This document shows positions 48,028-58,001 of a stretch of DNA of 64,000 nt, piece after piece (position 1 is the first letter of the stretch; each line of letters opens with the position of its first letter). The stretch covers positions 30,164,544-30,228,543 of the forward strand of contig CM046850.1 in assembly GCA_025618425.1 (NCBI GenBank), given 5' to 3'. The notes beneath the pieces are model-generated. The model was not told where the DNA came from. It made no database searches and saw only the letters and a program-made list of their open reading frames with translations. This stretch comes from Heliocidaris tuberculata (taxonomy: Eukaryota > Echinodermata > Echinoidea > Camarodonta > Echinometridae). Position numbers and translations under genes: made by a program.

Positions 48028-48930
48028 TTACATAATTACCAGGGAACCTCGCTACTCAAATATGTGGATAGTCTGGAACCTCGCTGCCCGAATGTGAAGT
48101 GGTGGTTGCCTGAATATCGGAACATTGGAAATACTCGAAGGGGGGGGGGGGGGTGCAACCCAGCATTGCCGAAGGGGACGCCTTTCGTCCGAATATTGAC
48201 TTTCCATTGTTTTTGCGAGCGAGCGAGGAAAACATTTGGCCAGTTTTTCCTTTCTTTCTTTTTTCTTTTTCTTTTCTTTTTACTATTCGCAGTGATAATG
48301 TACATGTTACATAATTATCAGGGAAACTTGCTACCTAAATGCGTGGATATTCTGGCACCTCGCTGCCCGAATATGAAGTGGTGGTTACCTGAATATCGGA
48401 ACTTTAAAAATCCTCAGGGGATGGGGGGGGGGGGGGTGCTGCAGGCCTTCAGCCCAGTGTCGAAGGGGGACCCATTTTGCCTGATTATTAAATTTCCAGT
48501 GTTTTGGGGAGCGAGGAAACAGTTTTTTCCTTCTTTTTAAAAATATTTTTCGTAGTGAAAATGTACCCAAGTTATAATAAAACACGATAAAAACTACTTT
48601 CGAAAAATACACTCAAGACAATTTCAATAGCCCTGTCTATCACCTTTAGAAATGTGCGAACAGTATAATGGTGTATTACGTAATCCGAACCTGATTTCTA
48701 TGGGCAGTACAATAGGCCTTTGAAATTGCCCTTGAGTTTATTTTTTGAAAAGTAGTTTTTATCGTGTTATAATAGTTATCAGGGAACCTCGCTACCCAAT
48801 TATGTGGATATTCTTGCACCTCGCAGCCCGAATATGAAGTGGTGGTTGCCCGAATATCGGAACTTTGAAAATCCTCGGGGGGAGGGAGTTGCAGGGGGAC
48901 GCCTTTTGCGTGAATTTTATTTGCCAGTTT
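48028..48930. repeat. Three copies of a G-tract-bearing repeat
   Basis: CAGGGAACCTCGCTACCCAA, GTGGATATTCTGGCACCTCG, AATATGAAGTGGTGGTTGCC, GAATATCGGAAC and a G tract recur at about 48038-48160, 48315-48440 and 48780-48900, all in the same orientation. Confidence 0.8.
48580..48766. mobile_element. ~187-bp MITE between repeat copies
   Basis: CACGATAAAAACTACTTTCG at the left is inverted at the right (GAAAAGTAGTTTTTATCGTG); inner arms ACTCAAG..AATTTCA / TGAAATT..CTTGAGT. TTATAATA flanks both sides (48572-48579, 48767-48774). Confidence 0.7.
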
Positions 48931-49694
48931 TTCTTCTTTTTCTTTCCTTCCTTTTTTCTTTCCTTCCATTTTCCTTTCTTTTTTTTTCTCTCTTTTTGTA
49001 TTTCCTTCCTATTACCATTCTTTTTTCTTTTCTTTTTTCTTTTCCTTTCTCTTTCCTCCTTTTCCTTTTGTTTTTCCTCTTCCATCTCCCTTCCCCCTCC
49101 TTTTTTTTTTTTTTTTTTTTTTTGACTACAGAGATGGCGCATTTTCCGACAGCAAATTTGAGTGGTGGAGGTGTGACAACCTCCCCCCCCCCCCCCTCCC
49201 CCTTCTAGCGACGCCGCTGTTTACAATTTTGTGGTGTTTATATAATTATACAAACATATTATCATGTATATATACATTTTCGACCTTGCCATCTTAATGA
49301 TTGCTTATGAGTTTTAATATTTCAAACTAAAAAGGGTACACACACCGTGAACCATTGCCCTCAATAGTATGCCCAAAACAGAGACATCATTCTCTGCTAC
49401 ATGCCCACAGATAGATTTTGCGCCCTCTCCCGATAGAAATGCTGTAATCCCTCCGAGGTATGCGCCACCAGTTTACGAGACCTACATCGAGGTCTAATAT
49501 AATATTTATCAACACGCAATCATTTTATTTAAAAAGTGTTAGATGAAGGTTTTAAGAAAATTTCCAGGATTATTTACAACCCCTCCGACCCTTTTAATAC
49601 AGTCGATTTCTATCTCTAAGTCTTTTTCGTTCCTCTCCTGATATCCCCCCCCCCCCCTACTCCTCTTTCCTCCGGACACCCTAACTCTCTGCCT

Positions 49695-49751
<57 letters not shown>

Positions 49752-49880
49752 ATAAAAAAGACATATCTTTGAAATTAAATAAAAACAAGAGATCAGCAAA
49801 TTTAATGATACAAATTGTAGAAAACTCAGCGAGAAAGAGAGAGAGGGGGAGAGGGAGAGGGAGAGGGGGGGGGGGGGCGA
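48930..49880. repeat. Pyrimidine-rich and low-complexity stretch
   Basis: 48925-49125 is almost all C and T; T tract 49102-49123, C tract 49184-49196, (CT)n 49698-49750, GA/G-rich 49830-49877. Open frames here are artefacts. No gene. Confidence 0.85.
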
Positions 49881-49936
49881 CAGATCTAGATGAAAAATAA
49901 ATATATTTTTCTACTGAACTTTACATACTATAGTTA

Positions 49937-50943
49937 CGTTCACACAATGGGAGCTAAACTTTAAGTTTCGCTTGTAGTTTTAAAACTTTAAGTTTACTTG
50001 TATAGTTATCTTGTAGTTTCAGCCCGTATAAACGGACTCGTGGTTTCAAAACTTTAAGTTTACTTGTAGTTCTAGAACCACAAGTGAGCTCGTGGTTAAG
50101 GCCGAAACCACGAACAGCGGGGGTCCTCCATCGCAGTCACGGCCCATGTGAACGGAATAAACTTTAAGTTTCGCTTGTGGTTAAGGATGACCTGGCTGTT
50201 CATGTTAAATTTCCGGGTCATACCCTTTGCGCGAATTATGAACATGATGAACACAGGATCTCTATGTGTACTAATCAGTACAAAGAGTAGTATTTACTTC
50301 CGGGGTTAACCACAAAGATCGCTCGGCTTGTAGTTTCAGCTCGTTGTTTCAGGCTCGTGTGAACCCTCGTTGCGGTTAGGGAGTCTTGGTTTCGTTAACT
50401 TAAAGGGGGTACCCAATGCTGAAACAATATTAGTTCATTTAAAAGATCATGATTTTATTGGCAGAAAATTATCTGCCTTAAGTTTTTTAAAAATTCGTGT
50501 TGCCAGAAAATCCCCGAAATATGGTAAGATTTCAGGATATTTTGGCCCCTCAGCTGTGTCCCAATTTCAGCTAGGTAACCACAATGACGTCAAAGTGGTT
50601 ACCTTGTCGCGCAATTCTAGCAAAATGCGCGCAAGGTATAATGCATTTTGTACAGTCTAGCGCGCAACACATCTGCAATACGCGAACCTGGGTAACCACT
50701 TTGACGTCATTGTGGTTACCAAGCTGAAATTGGGACACAGCTGAGGGGCCAAAATATCCTGAAATCTTACCATATTTCGGGGATTTTCTGGCAACACGAA
50801 TTTTAAAAAAAAATTAAGGCAGATGATTTTCTTCTAATAAAATCATGATCTTTTAAATGAACATCGTTTCAGCATTGGGTACCCCCTTTAAAGTTTCGCT
50901 AACTTAAAGTTTCGAAACCACAAGTCCCGTATGAACGTAGCTT
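49937..50943. mobile_element. Composite inverted-repeat element
   Basis: ACGTTCACACAATGGGAGCT with AAACTTTAAGTTTCG at the left is mirrored by CTTAAAGTTTCGAAACCACA and GTCCCGTATGAACGTAG at the right; ACTATAG / CTTATAG flank it. The left part repeats AAACTTTAAGTTT words. Its right half contains the hairpin element 50401-50890. Confidence 0.55.
50401..50890. mobile_element. ~490-bp near-perfect hairpin element, copy 1
   Basis: Arms of about 235 bp: AAAGGGGGTACCCAATGCTG, AGATCATGATTTTATT, TTGCCAGAAAATCCCCGAAA, GGTAACCACAATGACGTCAA on the left, all inverted on the right. Each arm carries the palindrome TGACGTCA (50585-50592, 50702-50709). Centre GCGCGCAAGG...CTAGCGCGCAAC. Confidence 0.85.
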
Positions 50944-50948
50944 ATAGT

Positions 50949-51264
50949 ATGACACCCGGGCCCAAGGGACAACTACCCCCCAGGATAATTACCGCACCCT
51001 CCCCTCCCCGCCAAGTATACCTCCCGGACGATATACCCCCAGGACAATTATCCCCAGGATTATTACCCCAAGACAATTACACCCCAGAACAATTACTGGT
51101 TGGATGGGGGTGGGGGGGGGGGGGGGTAATCGCCCTGGGGGTAATATTCCTTGGGGTTATTGTCCTAGGGGGTAATTGTCTGCATGGGGTTATTTTCCGG
51201 GGGTAAATGTCCTTGAGGGTAGTTGTCCCCGGGGTAATTGTCTAGGAGGGTAGTTGTCCTAAAA
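50949..51264. mobile_element. Foldback element of 15-bp ACTACCCCC repeats
   Basis: Left half GGACAACTACCCCCC and relatives; right half GGGGTAATTGTCC, GTAGTTGTCC in inverse orientation, joined by a G tract at 51107-51126. No clean target duplication seen. Confidence 0.7.
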
Positions 51265-51571
51265 TCGTATGTATTGATGATCTTTTTTAGGGAAAATAAA
51301 ACCAACCAACCAACTGAGGATATTCACACCAAGGAGGTACTAGGCAAGCTTAGTACCTTCTTGATTCACACGTACTCACAAAGGTATACCTTCAATAGGA
51401 TATTAAGGCCTCAAAATGAAATCTAGGACTATAGGTCTACATAGATTCATTTTTTAATAAAAAGATCATCGATACATACATATAAATATACATGTGCAAG
51501 ATTATTTAAATCAAGCATTAAATCAAGAATTAACAAAAAATAACGACTGGAAAGTTCTATTCAGAGCCATT

Positions 51572-52072
51572 AACTTAAAGGGGGTACCCAATGCTGAAAC
51601 AATGTTAGTTCATTTAAAAGATCATGATTTTATTAGAAGAAAATCATCTGCCTTAAAAAAAAATTAAAATTCGTGTTGCCAGAAAATCCCCGAAATATGG
51701 TAAGATTTCAGGATATTTTGGCCCCTCAGCTGTGTCCCAATTTCAGCTAGGTAACCACAATGACGTCAAAGTGGTTACCTTGTCGCGCAATTATAGCAAA
51801 TGCGCGCAAGGTGTAATGCATTTTGTACAGTCTAGCGCGCAACACATCTGCAATACGCGAACCTGGGTAACCACTTTGACGTCATTGTGGTTACCTAGCT
51901 GAAATTGGGACACAGCTGAGGGGCCAAAATATCCTGAAGTCTTACCATATTTCGGGGATTTTTCTGGCAACACGAATTTTAAAAAAACTTAAGGCAGCTG
52001 ATTTTCTGCTAATAAAATCATGATCTTTTAAATGAACTAACATTGTTTCAGCATCGGGTCCCCCCTTTAATG
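51572..52072. mobile_element. ~500-bp near-perfect hairpin element, copy 2
   Basis: Same family as 50401-50890 and nearly identical. CCATTAACTTAAAGGGGG at the left and CCCCCCTTTAATGG at the right. TGACGTCA at 51761-51768 and 51877-51884. Confidence 0.85.
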
Positions 52073-52308
52073 GCTATGTTCTTCCTAGAGGTTCAGAAAA
52101 AGTAAAACAACAACAACAAACAAAATAACATATATTAACAAATATTTAAAAAACCAAAACAAACAACCCCCCCAAAAAAAACAAAATAAAACAAAAACAA
52201 AAACAAAAACAAACACAACAGGCAGAACAAAAAATAGACATACATACTGTAATACAAAATATAAGAAAAATATCAGCTCAGTGTCTGTTAATAGTAGAGC
52301 AGCTCTAG

Positions 52309-52642
52309 CGTATTCGGACAACTACCCCCTGGACAACTACCCCCTAGGACAATTACCCCCAGGAAAATTACCCTCAAGACAACTACCCCCAGGACAACTA
52401 CCCCCTAGGACAACCACCCCCAGGACAATTACCCCCAGGACAACTACCCCTCAGGACAACTACTCCCAGGAAAACTACCCCCAGGACAATTACTTCCTGG
52501 ACACTCACCCCCCCCCCCCCGGACAACTACCACCTGGATTCTGGAGTAGTTGTCCGGGGGTAATTGTCCTGGGGGTAGTTGTCCTGGGGGGGGGGGGTAG
52601 TTGTCCAGGGGTAGTTTTCCAGGGGATAGTTGTCCTAGTATC
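52309..52642. mobile_element. 334-bp foldback element with 8-bp target duplication
   Basis: AGCTCTAG occurs at 52301-52308 and 52643-52650. Left arm: GGACAACTACCCCCT/A repeated about a dozen times; right arm: GGGGGTAGTTGTCC repeated in inverse orientation. C tract at ~52508-52519 and G tract at ~52586-52597. Confidence 0.8.
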
Positions 52643-52819
52643 AGCTCTAGGGTGTACCTTTAATGAAAAATCTCGTTATTGTTATCGTTATCGGACAAAA
52701 TGTGGCCAGCCGGCTGTGATTGTATAACAGGGGCGACGGAGCGTTTAGATTTGATTTCACTCATTAAAGACAATTTTCGAACCCTTCAGTTCTGAGGTTT
52801 TATGAAACGTGTCTACTCA

Positions 52820-53105
52820 AAAAAGTGGGGGGGGGGCTGCAGCCCCAGCCCCCCCCCCCCCCCCGGTTTTGTGGCATATGTATATCAATTGTTCATTACC
52901 TATGTATAGCCGTACATTACAAAGTTTCATAGCAATATTCAATGGTTTTTTTCAATGGACAGTATGTGCTCTCTATGTGATTTTAAAAAATAAATGTTCA
53001 TTTTACATAATACTCCCCCACATATATCCCTACCGCTTTAAAGATCACAATTTGAATGGACTTTGAGCCTGGACGCCCCCCCCCCCCCCAGGCCCTACCC
53101 CGGCC
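52820..53105. repeat. Repeat with G/C tracts at both ends
   Basis: GGGGGGCTGCAGCCCCAGCC followed by a C tract at the left, and GGACGCCCCC...CAGGCCC at the right. Unclassified. Confidence 0.5.
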
Positions 53106-53853
53106 CGGAAGGAGGATTCCCTATTGATTTGACTGTTTTGTTTCTAATATCTGAGAAAATGTCCACAATTACTGATATCACTTTCACCACCCATATTTTT
53201 GACCACCAGAGAGATCACGCGATGAGAAAAGTTCGTTGATTCATTGTGTAAGGGGCGCGCGTACAATGCGGAATGAATCATCTGAGAGTTCAACAAACTC
53301 TCGATCAGGCCACGAAAGTCCAAAATAGCTGCTTTCTTCATTTCGAATTCAGTTTCCATTTTTGTGACTGAATCATTGAAAAATTACTAATCATTGATAA
53401 TTTCAATCATAGTAAAATTATGTTTTGTTCACTCGAGAATTATACTTTTATGTGTATCTAAATTGTTCATTAAGATTAAAAAGCGTTTATTTACAAGAGG
53501 AATATAGCGCTCATTTTGCACTAACAATAATTATATGAATATTCATAGGGCAAGCATTTTGCATTGTTGACGTAGGAGAGATGAGGTGATCGACACAAAA
53601 TTTACACATGGATGCTCAAAATACCGGCATGTGCATGAAAGACAAGGTTGAAACTCCAGCATAAGAGCATTGAAGAAACTGCCGAAAAGTATCGTGAGTA
53701 GACTATATTAGTATGTAGAGAGGTATATGAATGAAATGTATTTTAAGTTACAATTTGCTTGGATTTTAACTGGTTTAGTCATATTATGGCATAAGCATGA
53801 GATAAGTCATGCGACGTCTGTACCATGTGTACGGTAATTGTAAATTGTATGAT
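53106..53853. other. No gene recognised
   Basis: No repeat or exon I can support. A 71-codon minus frame at 53144-53359 has a plausible composition but no recognisable family or splice context. Confidence 0.4.
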
Positions 53854-54302
53854 GGGGGGACCTAAAGCTACGCACTTTGTTTCCAGCGGCTAAAAAGTCA
53901 CATTTTCAATGATTTATGCGAATTTCTTTTATATATCTTGGTTCTACATACTCTTAAATTAAATCCCTGAGAAAATTACGACGGACAAATTTTAATAACA
54001 TTAATTTTCAAGTCGATGTCGATACCCATGTCGAATTTGGTCGAAAAAATGAAAGGGTCCTAAAGCTACGCACACGTACCGGTAATAAATGAATGCAAAT
54101 CTTGATTTTTAAGCTGACTGACGTGAATTTGCAAATAGTGATAATATCACCAAAAAATAAATGAAAAGTACTCATTCTTTTTGGCGAACGTAAATGATAA
54201 TATCGTTGCTTAGTCACACCAAAAGTTTGGCGCATTGAACGCGTCGCATTGCGCGTATTTGCCGGGTGCGTAGCTTTAGGACCTGCGTAGCTTTAGGACC
54301 CC
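53854..54302. mobile_element. TIR element GGGGGGACCTAAAGCTACGC, copy 1
   Basis: Left end GGGGGGACCTAAAGCTACGC; right end TGCGTAGCTTTAGGACCTGC followed by GTAGCTTTAGGACCCC, inverted and doubled. An internal GGTCCTAAAGCTACGCAC lies at ~54056. No ORF. Confidence 0.75.
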
Positions 54303-54392
54303 TGACCATAATAGGACTACAGGCAGAAGTGCCTTGGCTTGCTTGGTAGTGCAGTGCATGCTATGCACTGCACTGTGTAATCACTATACCAC

Positions 54393-54853
54393 GGGGGGAC
54401 CTAAAGCTACGCATTTTATATCCAGCCGCTAAAAAGTAATTTTATTCAGGGGTTTATGCGAATTTCTTTGAATATCTTGGTTCTACCTATTCTGAAGTTA
54501 GACTGCTGAGAAAATTACGACGGACGAATGTCAGTAACATTCATTTTCAAGACGATGTCCGGTGCCCTTGTCAAATTATGTTCACAAAGTCAAATGCCAT
54601 GGACATGGTCCTAGGCTAAAGCTACACACACACGTAATAAATGAATGCAAATCTTGATTTTGAAGCTGACTGATGTAAATTTCACCCCGATTTCCAAATA
54701 GTGATAATAATCATAAAAATGAAGGGAAATTACTCGTTCTTTCTGGCAAACGTAAATGATATTCCGTTGCTTTAATAGTCACAGCAGAAATATGGCGCAT
54801 TGAACGCGTCGCATTGTGCATATTACTATAATTAGTGGGGTGCTTATCTTAAG
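54393..54853. mobile_element. TIR element GGGGGGACCTAAAGCTACGC, copy 2
   Basis: Same order of blocks as copy 1 (CCAGCCGCTAAAAAGT, ATGCGAATTTCTTT, GAGAAAATTACGACGG, GCATTGAACGCGTCGCATTG) but a decayed right end (GTGGGGTGCTTATCTTAAG). Confidence 0.7.
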
Positions 54854-56169
54854 TGTAAGCTGACCAACTTTCTCTCTTTCTCTGCACTGCTCTATACTTC
54901 TGCTTATACATATCAAATTAAACTCTTGCTCTCCTACAGTAAAAAAAAAACATGCTATAGATCTACTATCTAACTGAAGAAAGGAAGATAAAATAAAATA
55001 GTCTTTACTAGACGAGATCCTGAGTTGCACTGACTTTACTAACAGAAATTCAACTTGAACAGATATCCACATAAATTAAATCATCAATTAAACAACCAAT
55101 CAGTTATAAGAAAAACGGAACTGTCTACAAAATGGACTAACCCAGAGAGAAGCAAGAACCAATAATCAGCATGGAAAGATGGTTATGAGATGTTCTGAAT
55201 ATGAATGAGAATGTAACAATAGAAACATGTGGAGTGAAGGTGGAATGTAAAAGAAAGTATGGGAGATGGAATGGAATGGGAGAAACCAGGTGTGGCTATG
55301 GCAATGACATGTGAGGGTGGAGAGAGGAAATGAAGGTCATGAGTTGGAATGTAAATAAACGGCAAAATGTAAACATTGGAGTATGGGAAAGTAAAATGTA
55401 AAACTGCCAAGAAAAATACATACTGCAAAAATCTGTTACATGAAGGACCAGGGTGCCATTGCATAAAGACTTACTATTATAGTAACTTTGCCATCAATGG
55501 TAACTACCATGGTAACGTTGCTCAAGAGCCAATCAAAATCCAGTATTCCATGAAAAGTTACTATAATAGCAAAGTTAATAGCAAGTTTTATGCTACGGCA
55601 CCCTGCACAACTTTAGGACCCCTTGCCATACAGTGAGTACCGTACGGCTACCGGTAGTAGTGATGTGTCATTGTTGAGCCGATACGATGCAATGCGATGC
55701 TGGGTGATGAACATGATGAACGATCTGGTTCAATGAATTGCAAGCCTTTCCTTTATTTTGTCTATCCTGCAGCGTATATATTGCAGGGATTGAGAACATT
55801 GAGTGTTGAGCATGTTGAGAACTGTAAATCGTCTTGGATCTAGACAGTCTTCTAGAACTAATGTTAGATTCCATCCAGATTAAGACAGTTGTTTACAGTA
55901 AAAAGAGTTTAAAATATTAATAATTTTGACATTTGACTGAGTTAGATCTATTTTTAATTTAGTTTTAATATCAATGAAATGGATTTCTGTATGAAATCAA
56001 CTCCTTGCTCAAAGAAGTATAAAGAAGGGTTACAAACTAGTAACAACTTACAATGTATAGTCAAGGATTGTATTTCCGAACAGCATGGTATTACCAAATG
56101 CGTACAGTTAAGTGCATAAAATGGCTTTCATACGCATGGGACTACATGTATGTTCTCCACACTATTAAT

Positions 56170-57607
56170 TAGGCCTGAGTCATAACGGGTTTTTTTTTTG
56201 ACCAGTGCCCGCCGGTGATTTTTCGGCGGAGACCGGCGAACCGATGAAATTTCATGAAAAATATGCGGTGCAAAAAAGCTGCATATAACGCGCCGCCCGC
56301 ATCGGGAAAGTAGCATGTTTTTGATTGTTGAAGAGGGAAAACATGAGAGATCTTAAAGGCAACAGATAGTTTTGGGAGGCCCTCAAAAACTTGTCGTGAG
56401 ATTTCTTTGATTTTACTTAATAAAAAGCAGGGTACTAACATAACTAAAATGCTGTGAAGTTGTTTCCTCCTCAAGTGAAATATTTACTGAATGAGAGGTG
56501 AAAAGTAATAAAAATCCCTGGCCCAAAAAAGAGGGGATGTAAATTCAAACAACGGCCACACACACTACTCACATTAGGATTGCTGTGTGTATAGAATACA
56601 CTACGCATAGTGCGAATCGCTGGGTTTATTGTGCGGGGAACCTTCGGGTGGATATGGTCTTAGCGTGAGGCAGTGAAAAGCCGTTACCAAGCGTTTCTTA
56701 CAGATATTTACACTAAAATTTGTTCGAAATCGTGAATGGAATGTTAAATAATCTCGTACATGTGTCTTATGATAAAAGGAGAGTAGTGTGTGACTATGTT
56801 AGATAAGTTTCTTGCCAGTATGATTTTTGCTACCGAGACTGTCCATGAGCTTTAAAAGAACATAATATTTATATTACAAGTAGGCTTGAGTCATAACGGT
56901 TTTATTTTTTTTATTTTTCGGCGAGACCGACAGACCGTTGAAATAAAGAAATACCGGTACATAAAGAAATTCAGTGTTAATGAAAGACTTTGAAAATCAA
57001 CCAGTTTAAGAACTAAATTGCCTTATGCTTATCTATATTAGAACTTTCTCATGATATTAAATTTCAAACCATTAATCAACCAAGTGGGACTATGGAAATA
57101 AGATTACCGAGCAGGGTTTCTCAATTTTCTTGCTTGAATTTATCGGCCCGTAACATGATGATATTGTTGCATTCTGTATACGTGTATGGGTGCTGCCATC
57201 TTTTATCTGTTTGTTTGCAACTCGTGATTACTCCACTAGAGTTAGCCTGGAGTTAGCGCTATCTCGGGGCAAGGTGCGCAGAATTGTACCAGCAGCGCTC
57301 ACACAGAATTCAACAATAATATACGGGCCGATGAATTCAAGCAAGAAAATTGAGAAATCTTGCTCGGTGATCTTATTTCCATAGTCCCACTTGGTTGATT
57401 AAAGGATTGAAATTTAATATCATGTGAAAGTTTTAATATAAATAAGGAAATTTAGTTCTTAAAACTGGTTAATTTTCAAAGTCTTTGACACGTATGTATT
57501 CTTATGTATTTCTTTATTTCATCGGTCCGCCGGTGTACATGAAATTGCACCGGTGACCGGCTGCATCGGTCGGGTGCCGGTGGACCGACCGACTCGACTC
57601 AGGCCTA
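56170..57607. mobile_element. 1.44-kb hAT-like composite element
   Basis: 8-bp duplication CTATTAAT at 56162-56169 and 57608-57615, fitting the NTNNNNAN hAT preference. Ends TAGGCCTGAGTC and, inverted, TAGGCCTGAGTC. The right half (56883-57607) is itself a foldback with arms of ~230 bp (GTGGGACTATGGAAATAAGA, TTTCTCAATTTTCTTGCTTG). Its left half carries copy B of the dispersed repeat. No transposase. Confidence 0.75.
56345..56820. mobile_element. Dispersed ~480-bp repeat, copy B
   Basis: Homologous to 33934-34420 over its length, nested in the hAT-like element. Confidence 0.65.
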
Positions 57608-57644
57608 CTATTAATATTGAAACAAAGAACAACACGGTACAAGA

Positions 57645-58001
57645 TCATAAAATGAGGCAAAAAAAACATGATATCTTAGGAACTGCTCTCTGGTTACCCC
57701 AGTCGTCACCCCGTTGGCCCCAAATTGGGGTAGGTTGTGTGTCTTTTTCCCATAGGGGGCATACGTTCGGTAATACAGTACCCTTTTCAAGGGACCAAAA
57801 CACAGCGTCATCGAGAAGGGGTTTGCTCGGAAGGGAATATCGTATTAGATCTACGTTGTCTTTTTCAAATTCCACCAATTTCTTTTTCTGTAGGACTTTC
57901 AAGCATTCATTATCTACATTTGACAGATATTCGTTTGATATTTTATTTGCTATCTTTGATTTTCTGAATAGTGTTCGGATATAGGATCCGCTACCATGCA
58001 T
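57645..58001 (-). CDS. Unidentified ORF, possible first exon
   Basis: 118 codons from an ATG at 58001. The first ~80 residues (MHGSGSYIRTLFRKSKIANK, then a Lys/Glu-rich helix-like part, then a YSLPSKPLLDDAVFWSLEKG stretch) look like real coding composition; the last ~40 look like read-through into intron or repeat. A possible donor (AAGG/gtactg) lies at the end of the SLEKG segment. I recognise no family. It abuts the hAT-like element ending at 57607. It could be the 5' exon of a gene whose other exons were lost or lie beyond the transposon, or chance. Confidence 0.35.
   Translation of the reverse strand: MHGSGSYIRTLFRKSKIANKISNEYLSNVDNECLKVLQKKKLVEFEKDNVDLIRYSLPSKPLLDDAVFWSLEKGTVLPNVCPLWEKDTQPTPIWGQRGDDWGNQRAVPKISCFFCLIL

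Noticed and set aside
48804..49208. Phe/Leu/Ser-rich ORF of 134 codons
   Set aside because: Low-complexity pyrimidine tract, not a membrane protein.
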